Shown here in pieces: positions 35,218-46,830 of a stretch of DNA of 64,000 bases. The translations under genes and the position numbers were made by a program. The notes under the pieces were generated by a model. The model worked only from the letters and a program-made list of their open reading frames with translations. It was not told where the DNA came from and did not search any database. Source of the DNA: Erythroxylum novogranatense (Eukaryota; Streptophyta; Magnoliopsida; Malpighiales; Erythroxylaceae); assembly GCA_029891385.1 (NCBI GenBank), contig CM057235.1, positions 18,841,120 through 18,905,119 on the forward strand, in the 5' to 3' direction. How positions within the stretch are numbered: the first letter of the stretch is position 1; the number at the start of each line of letters is the position of its first letter.

Positions 35218-35759
35218 ATGTGTTTTTGCTACATTAAATGGTCAATATATGAGGCACATATGCAATTACATCCAAAGACTTCATCGTGTTTTACACAAAG
35301 CCTAATTGGAGTTTCAGTCTATTACCGTTGAGGATTTATTTGAGTTATTTTGAGTTGGATATTGATTTGTTCTGGGATAAAAGGAGATTCTGGAAAATAA
35401 GTCGAGGTATGGTTTTCATTTGGTTTGACATTTTCTTGTAATGACTACTACTTCTGTTTGTTGTTTGGTTTTCAATCTTCATTAATCTTCAATTGAGTTT
35501 ATTTTCTCCATTGATTTTTGATTATGACAAAAAGGGGGAGTAAGATTGAAATTGATATTTGATTAAGGGGGAGTGAAAATTTCATTTGAACATTTCATTG
35601 ATTAAGGAATTTTATTGAATTCTATTCTAATCATTGATTTATGAATTAAGGGGGAGTTAACCTAACCAATCAAGACAAGGGAAACCTTGATCAAATTTTA
35701 TGTCTTTCAATTTTCTTGTCAATTTCTAAATATTTTGTCATTATCAAAAAGGGGGAGAT
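35218..35759 (+). other. 3' spacer of element H with four polypurine-like tracts
   Basis: The G5 runs in A/G-rich context start at 35534, 35567, 35650 and 35751. The last (AAAAAGGGGGAGAT) abuts the 3' LTR and is the functional-position polypurine tract. Otherwise AT-rich and non-coding. Confidence 0.85.
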
Positions 35760-36814
35760 TGTTGGACCAATGGGGGTTGACAAATTAAATCCCTTTATGT
35801 TTTGATAATAATAAAATATCTAGAAATAGTTAAGAAATTATTTCAGGTATTATTCAATGAAAGGATTGAGTAAATCAAGATGAGCAAGTGTCTAATCAAT
35901 GAGGAATCAAGTTGGGAGTTATCTACTAAGTAAAAATGGCTTGAAGCTTAAGGATAATAAAGGATTTGGTAATACAAGTCGACTTACATCAAGGTCTGAA
36001 TATAACAAGTTAACTAGAGCAGTACAAGTCGAATTATATATGAAGATGTATTAATACAAGTCGACTTATAACACACAAGTCGACTTATCGAGGCAGACAA
36101 GTCGACTTATACAGCACAAGTCGACTTATTGGAGAGCGGAGTTACAAGTTTTACATAAATGGTTGAAACAAGTCGACTTATTCATTCGACAAGTCGACTT
36201 ATGGATGCACAGATTCAGCTCCAACGGTCCAATTTGCTAAAAATGGAATGGAGATTATCAAGGAACGGCTATATCCAATTAAGCAACGGCTAGAAGAGCT
36301 CCAACAGCTATATTTCTTCAAGTATAAATAGAGGATGATGGAAGAAGAGTATACAGAAGTTCTACAAGTTCAAATACTCTCATATTGCTTCAAATTGCTC
36401 ACTATCGCTCTTATTTTGTTACAAATTGTATTGAGCATTTGTTCTTCAATATTTGTATTGTTTTGTTACAATTGAGTGACGAGTGAGAAGGTCACGTGAG
36501 GTAGGATTTGTGTCGGAAGACAAATCGAGTGTAAAAGGTTACTTGAGCCGGAATTCAAGTGGCGTTGTAAAAAGTTCACACTCAACTACAAACTGTGCAA
36601 TAAAGTGGTTGGAAAAATCCTAAGTGGGAGCTTAGGTAGAGGACGTAGGTCTTAGCACCGAACCTCTATAAAAACGAGTGTTTGATCTTCTTCCCTACAC
36701 TTTTCTATTAAGTTTATCAAAATTATTTTTGTGTGTTTTAACTTCTGATTTTCTTGTAGAAATTTACAAAGAATTTTAAAGATCTATTCAACCCCCCCTT
36801 CTAGATCACTTACA
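35760..36814 (+). repeat. 3' LTR of element H
   Basis: 1055 bp, near-identical to the 5' LTR. Eight copies of the ACAAGTCGACTTAT motif lie at about 35975-36203, seven with the intact GTCGAC core. The small length excess comes from single-base differences in homopolymer runs, such as the C7 tract at about 36792. Confidence 0.95.
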
Positions 36815-36819
36815 CTTAC

Positions 36820-38410
36820 CCTTGTGATAAAATACAAAATCTCTTCAACTTCAAATTTCAAGTACCGTACCAAGTGTAAGTTGCTTTCACTAACTAGTTT
36901 ATGTTTTGCAAATGATCTAATCCCATTAAGTAAGGCAGATATCCCTTTAGTTTCATTACTGTGAAATACCTTACAAACATTTAAGGAGATATCCAAATTA
37001 AGCATCAATTTTCAAAAAAGCTTCTTCATCCTATCGAAAAGTGTTACGCATCTCTCTAATAGTCTATCTCTTGTCACCGGAATGGGAAAACAAGATCCTC
37101 CTATCTTATATTTGGGCATTCCTATCTCTTCGAGACTATTACAATTTAGGGAATGTCTTCCTATTCTTGAAAAGATTCAAAGGAGATTAGGTTCATGGGA
37201 AAACAAAACTTTATCTTATGGCGGTAAACTTCAACTCCTCAAATTTGTTATTATGCCTATGAATACGTACTAGTGTTCGCATATTTTCCTCTCCGAAGGG
37301 CTAGTATGACAAAACAATTCCTATGGAGTAAGGAGAAAAAGGAATAGCTAAGGTCAGTTGGATGCACATATGTCGACCAAAAACAACTGGAGGATTGGTT
37401 TTGGACTCAATCAGTAGAAGCAGTAGATGCTTATTGTTGAAAAGGTTATGGAGACTTGTAAGCAAAAAGGAATCATTATGGAATAAATGGTTGCATAGCT
37501 ACATATTAAAGGGTGGCAGTCTATGGGCAACTAGACCTAAAGACAGTTATTCATGATTATTTAACCAAATACTTAGATTGGGGGAAGAGGTACGACACAA
37601 TTGGGGGAAGAGGTACGACACCAAATCATATGCCAGGTTGGGGATGGGGATTGAATCTCACTATGGTATTACAATTGGATAGGCCAAGGAGCACTAATTC
37701 ATTATCTGATAGCCTAGGTTACCCTGGATAGATTTTCAAGAAAAGACAAAATCCAGGAATTAATTGCAGATGGCTACTAGGACCTATCCCAATAAGGGAA
37801 TTCTTTTAATACCATAATACAAACATAATGATGGAGAGGATATTTATCTATGGAATGGTCTATCGATTTTGGAAATAAAGCTAAACAACTAATGTATGGG
37901 ACAAACTCAAGCATTGGATGGTGTAAGTTGATCTGGAGTAACACTCTCAAACCAAATGCCAACTTCGTGAGTTGGTTAGCTATATTGAACAAACTCAGTA
38001 TTATGAAAAGATTAAAATTCCTATCTTCTCCTAAACAATGTATCCTATGCAATATAGAAGAAGAGGACAGAGACCATTTGTTAGGTGTGAATATTCTAAA
38101 AGGGTATGTCATCAAATCTCATCTTTATGCACACTTAACTACTGTTTAAGCAATCTGATTGGCATTATATAAGATATACTACATATTCATACATCCAAGC
38201 ATGACAAAGTAGTCCACATGGTTGCAATTGCAACATGTATCCAGGAGCTTTGGAAGGAGAGAAATAACAAAATATTTGTAGGGAGAGAAAATGCCTACAC
38301 TCTCTTACTGATCTCATAACTAACAGTATCAACGAACAACTGATCCTAAACCAGATGGAGAAGCAATGCAGTAGGATGCTAGTAGTTTCTTGGAGGCTCT
38401 AATGAGACTC
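36820..38410 (+). pseudogene. LINE ORF2, second part: RT C-terminal half and zf-RVT
   Basis: It continues the RT immediately after H's TSD. The catalytic box reads LCFANDLIPL (about 36900) where L1 elements have FADD, so one catalytic Asp is Asn. YLGIPISSRLL, IQRRLGSWENKTLSYGGKLQLL (37100-37250) and a zf-RVT segment (LKPNANFVSWLAILNKLS, CILCNIEEEDRDHLL; 37940-38080) follow. Stops lie at about 36960 and 37270, and after 37300 the frame is broken repeatedly. A perfect-but-one 23-bp tandem duplication lies at 37577-37622. Confidence 0.85.
37577..37622 (+). repeat. 23-bp tandem duplication inside LINE ORF2
   Basis: Two adjacent copies built on TTGGGGGAAGAGGTACGACA, differing at the last base. 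It shifts the LINE frame. Confidence 0.9.
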
Positions 38411-39019
38411 CCAAAAACCCAGATAAATTCAAACACTACATCTAAATTTCTTATCCAAGTAAAGAATTACACACGACATTTATGTAGGAATCTCTAAAGA
38501 TCGAGTACGTTCTTACCTTACAGGGTCAATCTTCTATGTCTTCTTAGTTCCTTGTTCATCCGCATCCATCATTGATACAAAAGACGAAAATTCGCACGTC
38601 TAGAGAAGACACCTCTTTTTTCCAGATCCATCCAAGTAGAAAAAATGATCCATCAGGCCCTAAACAGAATTACCATTGATTAAAAAGAAGATGAAGAAAC
38701 AAATCTTAAGATAGAAATCCCTTACCTTGATAGCTATCACCAGAGGAAAGAGTTGAAGAATGCCTTCAAAAAATCTACCCTAATTCAGAAGCCTCTAGAG
38801 TATCCTTTAGATAGGGGAATAATGTTTACCCTCTAAAGGAAGCTTTCCAAATCGTTTTGTTGGGTTCTCCACGAACTCGTTTAATGAATGATAGTAATGT
38901 GTTACATAACATCATTAGGTCGATTACTTGTAATTAACTTGCTATCTCTTTAGCATTTCCTTGATGAATGATAAGCTTTGAACTTGTATTTTATTAATTA
39001 TTTCAATACAACTTCAACT
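38411..39019 (+). other. Unassigned stretch, possibly LINE 3' untranslated region
   Basis: Lies between the end of recognisable ORF2 and the resumption of LTR-R. No domain, no clear tail, no repeat structure seen. If the LINE ends at about 39020 it would be its 3' UTR. Confidence 0.3.
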
Positions 39020-39960
39020 CTTCCAAAAAGAAATGGAAGAATAGAGGAGAATCGAAGGAAGCTCAAAGCTAGACCCAGGCCCACAATCGTGACAAAAGCA
39101 ACTGGGGGAAGGCACGATTGTGGCTTGTATGATGGAAAACACGGACAACCTCCCGAATGCGACTTATCGAGGGACAATTGGGACTTTTTGGAATTGCGAA
39201 AATCCTTGGGTTTACCAATATATAAAAAACTATATAAAGAAAGAGAAAGAACCCTAGGGGAGTCCAATTTCTGTCACTTTGGGAAAATTCCAAGAAGAAG
39301 AGAGAGAAAAGGAAAAAGAGGAGAGAGGAGTGGGATTTTGTTACTGCTGTTTTCCCAAGCCATCCCGATCCCATCCAAGTAACATTTTCTTTTCATCTTT
39401 GTTATTTTCTTATTTGGATGTGTAAGATGGATATGATTATGTTGATGGATCTGGGATTGATGATGACGTTCTAACTTTTCTTTAGGGATTTAAGCTTGAT
39501 TCAATGTTTATCTATTTGTTTTTGTGTTAATTCATTTGAGTATTGTGATTATTTGTTGTAATTTCATGCTTCGGTAATAAATCAAGAGAGTGAACCAAAT
39601 CCAAAATGATTGAGTCGGGTAATGAGAGTAGAACGACCCAATAGACCACGCAAATAATCAAATCGATAAATATACGAAGAGAGATCTTGTGTGAAACCCA
39701 ATTGTTTATTAGAAGGTTTAAGAACTGATTAGGTTAGGGACTGATTGTTAATCGAGAGATGACATTTTCAGTAACTCGACTTATTAAAGCTTGTGATTAA
39801 CTCAAGAGAAAATAATCCACCATTCGATAATCTAGAACTAACACCACATTAACACAAAAGTGATTAGGTTAGCATTGATGATAGTTTCAAATATATTGAA
39901 ACTTGCCTCAATAGGTATCAATCAACATATAGGTCCTAATCCAAGTTTTATTTAGAAAAG
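39020..39960 (+). repeat. Second part of Tat/Athila-like LTR-R
   Basis: It matches LTR-L (read on its own strand) in scattered blocks: GGAAGAATAGAGGAGAATCG, a downstream segment around 39560 (TTCGGTAATAAATCAAGAG) and GTTTATTAGAAGGTTTAAG at about 39703. A TATA-like segment (TATATAAAAAACTATATAAAG) is at 39218-39238. With 26887-27120 it totals about 1.15 kb, close to the about 1.2 kb of LTR-L, which supports one LTR split by the LINE. Confidence 0.55.
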
Positions 39961-40226
39961 TATCTTAAATTCGGTTCATATTTTGCAGCAAGGGTATAGA
40001 TGGAAAGTGGGAATGATACTTTTATTTGAATTTTAGATGATTTTTAGCTAGAGATGATTGTGATTTCTATTTCAAAAGGTTCAATGTTCAATAGTTTAAT
40101 GATCCTCACTCTAAAACTTGGGATGTGGAATTATTGTAGGATTATTTGCTATCCAGGTTGTTGGTCAGTAGGTTGGTTCAATAGGAAAAATATGGATAAT
40201 AGTAAATATGGCTATTGAGTTGCTCG
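39961..40226. other. Unassigned stretch
   Basis: About 270 AT-rich bases; I see no gene, repeat or element signature. Confidence 0.3.
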
Positions 40227-40330
40227 CATGGACGGAGCCACACTGAGGTGCCCCCATTGTATCTAAAAATTTTTAATTTTTAATTTTAATTTTAATTTTA
40301 ATTTCATAAAAATTAAAATTTTGCCTCCAT
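40227..40330 (+). mobile_element. Possible terminus of a hAT-type DNA transposon remnant
   Basis: CATGGACGGAGCCACACTG with GGTGCCCCC just after resembles the CAGTGGCGGAGCCA-type end common in plant hAT (TTF-zinc-finger transposase) elements. A low-complexity TTTTAA-type run follows (40265-40320). No matching opposite end or transposase was found. Confidence 0.35.
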
Positions 40331-41198
40331 TAATTTAATTCGTGACAAAAAATAGATATATTAAGATATCAAATAAAAAATAAAATCTAAGCTCATTATT
40401 TTTATTAAGATTACTATTATTTGGGCCAATAATTTTTTTGAATGAAAGCCTACAAATAGAGAGATAAAAACTACATGCTTAATTGACTTTTTTTATTTAG
40501 ATTTTTCTACCCTGTTGGCTTCTTCATCACACAACTTTTTGTCTTTTTTACTTCTTCTTACCCTAACTCCACAACGACTACCACACCTAAAGCGAAAAAC
40601 AATAATCTATATTGAATGCAATTGTGGAAAGAATTCCCCCATAGGCCTCACTCCGTTCTACTGCTAATAGGTAAATTCCTACTTTTTCTTTGGAAGAATG
40701 TTTAGTACATATAATTTAGGGATGGGTTCTTGTAAATTATAATAAAGTTGGTATTTAATCTTTATATTTTTTTAGATTTTTAGTGAAGACGTAAGATAAG
40801 ATTTCTCATTGTAGACAAAAAATTGTAGCATATAAAATCATAAAAATGAACAAAAACAGTACAAATTGTCTAGCACTAGTGATAATAGGGATAAAAGTAC
40901 CCTAGATGCCCTTATCAATTAAATTGAAAATAGCAGAAGTTCTCATATTGATAAGTGGGGAAAAGACATACAGATGTATTTGGTAAACTCAAGTCTATGG
41001 CCATCACAATGAAAATTCATTACATCTATCCCTTTAGAAAGTGAAGGAAACATGATCATTAAATTTAAAGATATAAACAATGGACCACCTAGTGGAAATG
41101 AAGAAACAAAATGGCATCCCTTTTTAATGATGATAAAATTTACAAAGATATATTATTATAGCTAATAAATGATTGGTTTAAAGTTTTGCTAGAATCAA
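40331..41198. other. Unassigned AT-rich DNA
   Basis: No open frame, RNA gene or clear element. It could be internal sequence of the putative hAT remnant; nothing decides this. Confidence 0.3.
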
Positions 41199-41948
41199 TG
41201 CTGCATTAAACCACATTTAACAACCAAGATCCATTTTATTTAGAGCATAACAAGATTCAAGAAGCATACCTGGAATTGGGATTTGCATCTTCTCCATGTT
41301 TCTTCAAACCTATCAAAGAGAGAAAATACAAACCTTGCAAGAGAGAGTAATGGTAGAACACCCTTGTGCATTCTCCCCAATAGACACACACTATGTCACT
41401 TAACTTAACAATCTCACCTTATGTCATATTTATGACATGTTCTACCCTAAGGGGTAGAAGGAGCTAATTGTATCATAGTTAATGGGAATATGGACTATAG
41501 TTTAATGGGCCAACATATAGTAATTAGGGTACCACCATGTTCCTCAAATGCAATTAGCAACTTAACCATCCCATTATGGTTATTAAATGTACATTGGGCA
41601 ATTCAATTTGTGGTTAGGCATATGGAATTAAGTTGTGATTATAGTAGTCCACTAACATGTATTTTTAACATTCTCCCACTTGGACAATATAATCAAACCA
41701 CCATACCAATCTCCATCATCCACAAGCAATGAAATGAATCATATGCAATATCATATCGACAGGATATATATATATATACTACACATGATTCGACCCTGGA
41801 GATGTTCAAATACCACAATAAAACAACTTGCGTGTAGTACGATATCAACATATAGAACAAAGATGACTGCAAACATCATTATGCATGTCTCATATAAAAA
41901 TCATAAACAATCCATACAAAGTGCCAACATGCTCAATACAACATAACA
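41199..41948 (-). repeat. Probable 3' LTR of copia element G
   Basis: On the minus strand it starts TGTTATGTTG (from 41948), right after a purine tract (GATTAGTGGGAG, 41951-41962) that follows the end of G's RNase H. The far limit near 41199 (...AATGCAGCA on the minus strand) is a guess from length and a CA end. The 5' LTR is not present for comparison. Confidence 0.55.
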
Positions 41949-41964
41949 AACTCCCACTAATCTT

Positions 41965-44203
41965 ATTCAGCTAGGCTCCTAACAATCCCATGCGGGAGAC
42001 GTGTTTTGCAAACACACAAATAGGTAAGCCTTTTGTGAGTGGATCTGCTAACATGCTAGCTGTAGGCGTATACTCAATAGTGATGAGGGATTCAGCGACT
42101 TTCTCTTTAACAAAATAGTACTTTATATCAATATGCTTTGAGCGAGAAGTACTCCTAGTGTTCTTAGAGAAAGCTACAGCTGCGGAATTATCACAATACA
42201 ATTTCAGCGGACTCGAAATAGAGTCTACAATACTCAATGCTGAAATAAAATTTCGCAACCATATCGATTGACAAGCTGCTTCATAACACGCCATTACTCT
42301 GCCCCCATGGTAGAGGATGCTATGAGTGTTTGTTTGACACTTTTCCACGATACAGCTCCTCCATCCATCATAAAGATGTAGCCTGAAGTGGACTTTCTAT
42401 CATCCACACATCTTGCATAATCAGCATCACTGAACCCAACTATATCAAGAGTGTCAGCTCGCCGATAAGTCAACATATAATCTTTGGTACCCTGAAGATA
42501 CCTCATGACTTTCTTAGCCGCTTTCCAATGGCTAAGACCAGGATCACTCAAGTATCTTCCCAACACACTTACAACAAAAGCAATATCAGGGCGTGTGCAT
42601 ACTTGAGCATACATCAGGCTACTGACAAGTGATGCATAAGGAATGACCTTCATTTCATCTCTCTCTTTATCATTTTGTGGACATTAGGCCTTTGAGAATT
42701 TGTCACCTTTCACTATTGGTGCCTTTCCAGGAGAACAATAATTCATGTTGAATCTTTTCAAGATCCGATCAATGTAAGTCTTTTGAGACAATCGAAGGAT
42801 CCCATTAGCTCTATCTCGAAGAATCTGAATTCCGAGTACATAAGAGGCCTCACCAAGATCCTTCATATCAAAATGACTAAACAACAGTTGTTTTGACTCA
42901 AACAATAGATTAATGTCATTAGAAGCAAGTAGGATGTCATCAACATACAGCACCAGAAAAATGAAACTGCTCCCACTGAACTTCATATATATACATTGAT
43001 CAACTACGTTCTTCTTAAAGCCATTTGCAGTGACAATCATGTCAAACTTAAGATACCACTGTCTTGATGCTTGCTTTAACCCATAAATAGATTTCTTGAG
43101 TTTGCAAACCATGTGTTCTTTACCATTCATCTCAAAACCAACTGGTTGCGTCATATAGACATCCTCATACAGGTCTCCATTCAAGAAGGCGGTCCTCACA
43201 TCCATTTGCTTGAGTTCCAAGTCAAAATGAGCAACTATATCCATAATGATTCGTAATGAATCTTTTTTTGAAACTGGTGACAAGGTTTCTTTGAAATCAA
43301 TCCCTTCTCTCTGTCTATAACCTTTAGCTACAAGTCTGGCTTTATACCTTTCTACTTGCCCGCTTGAGTCATGTTTGAATTTGTAAACCCATTTACACCC
43401 AATAGGTTTATAACCTTTGGGTAGGTCAACCAAATCCCAAACTTCATTTTGTGACATCGAACTCACCTCATCTTCCATTGCATTCATCCATTACGCAGAT
43501 TAAGGACTGTTCATAGCTTCTTGAAAACTGACTGGTTCGGTATTGTCTCCCACATCAAATTCATGTTCCTGCAAATAAACAATGTAATCATCAGGAATGG
43601 CAGGTCTACGTGTTCTTTGTGATCTCCTGACAACAACTTCATCATTCCCAGTATCAGTGACTTCATCCTATGCTTGATTCTTAAGTTCATCATGAGACTC
43701 TACTGGAATCTATTCAATCACAGGATTATCAGCTGGAATTGAAGGAACAGGTATAGGAACTATAATGCGTTCTTCCCTTAATAAAATTTCTCTTGACCCT
43801 TGACTAGAGTCAAAATTATCTTCAAAATAGACAGCTCTATTTGATTCTATAATTCTGGTTGTGTGAGATGGGCAATAAAATCTGGAACCCTTTGATTCGA
43901 TGGTGTAGCCTACAAAGTAGCCACTAATAGTTTTCGGATCAAGTTTCTTAGATTGTGGATTATAAGGCCTCACTTCTGCTTTGCATCCCCAAACATGAAA
44001 ATGGTGCATGCTTGGTTTCTTGCCTGACCATAACTCATATGGAGTCTTTGGAACTGATTTGCTAGGTACTTGATTCAAGATATAAGTTGTTGTCTTCAAT
44101 GCTTCACCCCACAAAAATTCAAGCAAACTAGAATGAATCAACATACACCGTAACATATTAAGAAGTGTGTGATTTCTTCTCTCAACGATTCCATTCTGCT
44201 GGT
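41965..44203 (-). pseudogene. Ty1/copia pol of element G: integrase C-terminal part, RT, RNase H
   Basis: Minus strand from 44203: [18 protein letters not shown] (end of integrase core), [20 protein letters not shown], a linker, then RT (NEVWDLVDLPKGYKPIGCKW, YKARLVAKGY, FLNGDLYEDVYM, YGLKQASRQWY, catalytic YVDDILLAS at about 42945). RNase H follows (YASLVSSLMYAQVCTRPDIAF, FSDADYARC, KSTSGYIFMMDGG, LADPLTKGL). Stops at about 42296, 42686 and 43500, among others, split it. The integrase is cut exactly where chromovirus LTR E begins at 44204. The missing protease piece turns up at 55895. Confidence 0.9.
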
Positions 44204-46830
44204 GTAACATCCCATCACCGATGGGAAAGACAGAATAGTACATTTGGATCGGGCTGTGATGTTTGTTCAGGAAATTCTGTATTCATGCATAGAATGGCCT
44301 CCATACAGATATCAAATGTAATTATTGCAAATGCACAAGATTATACATGCACTTGTGACAATTCCCGGCTTTTGTGTCTTTGTGAAAATATGAAATTGTG
44401 TGTTAATTATGTATTCAGCATTAAATTGCAAAGTGGGTACCGATGAGACTTCCGGTACTGAGAATGATTGTTCAATTGACACTTCGATTTAAAGCCATGA
44501 TTTAGGAATTTTTGTTACCGAATTTTTGGAAAGATTTAAGAGAGTCAAAAATAAATGAATTGATTGAATTGAAAATTGATAGGCCTGAAAAAGAGTGTTT
44601 CTGAAAGAATTGAATTGCAATTCAGTCCCTAAGGGTCGGAATTTTGGAATTAAAATAGTAAAGTTATAAGATTTGGTACGAGGGCAAATTTGGGCAAGAT
44701 ACTTATGAGTATAAGGCTTAAGGTTTAAGGAAGGGCCAAATGGACTTTTCACTTTTAGGAAGGGTATAAATAGAAGGAATTAGGGTTTGAAAATGGGGAG
44801 GAAAGGGAAGTGTCGTGAATGAAGAAGAGGAGGAGGAGAAGAAAGGAATTTTCGATGAAATTATGAAGAGTTTATGGATTTTGTGAGCCAAATCAAGTAA
44901 GTTGGAGCCTCTTCCTTCTTAATTAGTTGATTGATTCATGTTTTGAGTGATTGATGTTTAGGAGTGAGTTTGGTTTGTAAATGGGTTGAAAAATGGTGTG
45001 TGAGTGATGTTATAATGTTTTGTTATGTTATGTGTTGGTTAGATTGGAAAAAAATGGATTGAAATGGTTGAAAATTGGGTTTCGAAGACGAGATCGGGCT
45101 CGCATGTCGCGACGTGCTCATGCGCACGTCTCGGCGCGTTGCGACGAGAAAAATGGAGCACGCCGCGGTGCACGTCGCGACGTAAGCACACTGCGGCGCA
45201 CACTTGCGCCCCTCGCCGCGACGAGCTTCTTCACGCAGCGGCGAGCTACTATTCCCAGAAAGTTATGTTTTGGTTTTTGAGCTGTTATTCAAATGAGATA
45301 ATTTTGGATTTGTTATGAACTAGAGACAAGGGTTTATACGTTTATGAATAAGAGGAGTGTTAAAATAGTCTGTTAAAGTTCTCAAATTTGGATGGAAGTT
45401 TAGTGTAAAGTATGGCTTCGGCATAAATGTCCATATATGATGGGCAATGATTTTCAGATTTCTGAAACAAATTGTATAATTTGAGAGTTTATGGAGTTCT
45501 GTTTTCAAGAAAAGTTAAACGGGAATTGTTTTTATGGTTAGTGCCGGGAATGTCACGAAAGTGCATAGTACTTATCATTAGATTGCTACATGTGCATTAT
45601 TGCTAAAATGGACAATGAGTTAAAAATATGTGTTCTGATTTATGATAGAGGCACTTTAGGAGCGTCAGCCCACCGACATTTCTGAGACTTCCAAGCATTA
45701 GCGCGGAAGCCAGGTGAGTGACCTAGAGGGTTCTCAAATCATTTTGTGCTAAAATTCAGTGATTTTAATTCTCTGAAATATGATGATATGTTAAGTGTTG
45801 AGTGTGAACTCCGGACAAAAGGTCTGGAGTATTGTAGTGATTTGATATAGAAATCATATGGGAATGTAAAATAGAGAATGTGTTTTGATATGATGATTTG
45901 TGAATCGATTATCTGATTGTGATAGTGGAGTACATGAATAAAGTCATTAAATCATGGTACATGTCGTTCATTCATGAACGCATAATCAGTTAATTGTAGT
46001 TGTGACCGAAGCAGCCACTGATTAGAGCTGTTAAGCTCAAAGATTAATGAGCCCTTGATGGGACAGTTTCAGAGCTAAAAGCTCAACGATTAATGAGCCC
46101 TTGATGGGACAATTTCAGAGCTAAAAGCTCAACGATTAATGAGCCCTTGATGAGACAGTTTCAAAGCTAAAATCTCAACGATTAATGAGCCCTTGATGGG
46201 ACAGTTTCAGAGCTAAAAGCTCAACGATTAATGAGCCCTTGATGGGACAGTTTCAGAGCTAAAAGTTCAACGATTAATGAGCCCTTGATGAGACAGTTTC
46301 AAAGCTAAAACCTCAACGATTAATGATCCCTTGATGGGATAGTTTCAGAGGTATAAGCTCAATGATTAATGAGCCCTTGATGGAACAATTCCAGAGTCTA
46401 TGGCTCAACGATTAATGTGCCCTCATAGGGACAGTATAGGTGCTTGGTCACAACATTGATTTTAATTGAAAATGGGTTACATGCTGCATTTATTCTGATA
46501 TGTTTGATTAAATGATAGGCGAAATGCCATACACTGGTGTGCAAACAGTTATGGGGTATTTCTAATTATAGAATGTATGACTGATTGTGATATGCTTACC
46601 ATTGTATGGAATATTAGAGCTGTTGACCAGAGTTGCCACCGGTTAGAGCTTTTAGCACAACGTGCGAAAATGAACTTTGAGTTCATGAATGATTTAGAGC
46701 CTTAGGCTCAACGTATAATGAACCCGGTATTCAGTATTGGATAAGGGTCAGATATTATTGAGCCCTTTGATGGGACAATCTAGGTACTAGGTCACAGCCA
46801 AATGATAATTAAAAATGGGTTACATACTGC
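44204..46830 (+). repeat. LTR E: truncated plus-strand chromovirus LTR
   Basis: Starts TGTAACATCCCATCACCGATG, similar to element A's LTR start, and inserts within G's integrase. It carries a CpG-rich island (45085-45250), the 'Cys-to-His-like' AGAGGCACTTTAGGAGCGTC segment comparable to AGAGGAGCCACTGGAACGTC in A (13621), and a 46-bp tandem array. It is cut at about 46827-46830 where F's LTR begins. The rest of its LTR and any internal region are gone. Confidence 0.85.
46035..46436 (+). repeat. 46-bp tandem repeat array in LTR E
   Basis: About 8.5 copies of a 46-bp unit containing CTCAACGATTAATGAGCCCT. Copies 3 and 6 share private changes (GAGACAG, CAAAG), giving a 138-bp higher-order period. 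Element A has one related segment (TGAGCCCTATGGGCCA, about 14103) at the same relative place, so the array expanded in this lineage. Confidence 0.93.

Larger units (their letters stand above)
30522..36814 (+). mobile_element. Element H: Ty1/copia retrotransposon, Sirevirus-like, recently inserted but defective
   Basis: Perfect TSD CTTAC (30517-30521 and 36815-36819). The LTRs are 1042 and 1055 bp, starting TGTTGGACC and ending CTTACA; the first about 185 bases differ by one inserted A. The primer site, gag, protease, integrase, RT and RNase H are in copia order. Several polypurine-like tracts before the 3' LTR and many copies of a palindrome in the LTR are both reported traits of Sireviruses. 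Gag is truncated and pol has one stop plus two frameshifts. It inserted in the LINE RT gene. Confidence 0.93.
27121..39020 (+). mobile_element. L1-type LINE, degenerate, interrupted by copia element H
   Basis: It holds an ORF1 remnant with a DUF4283-like domain and an ORF2 with endonuclease, reverse transcriptase and zf-RVT regions. After removing H the LINE is about 5.6 kb, normal for plant L1. It appears to lie inside LTR-R. The sequence around 27108-27120 (ATGGAAGATGGGAGG) and 39029-39045 (ATGGAAGAATAGAGGAG) is similar, as expected either for a decayed TSD or for the underlying LTR. The outer limits are approximate, and no clear poly(A) tail is visible. Confidence 0.7.

Noticed and set aside
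45020..45318. Arg/Ala-rich frames in LTR E and similar GC-rich frames at 4567-4921 and 10966-11252
   Set aside because: They fall in the CpG-rich islands of LTRs, where stops are rare by composition.
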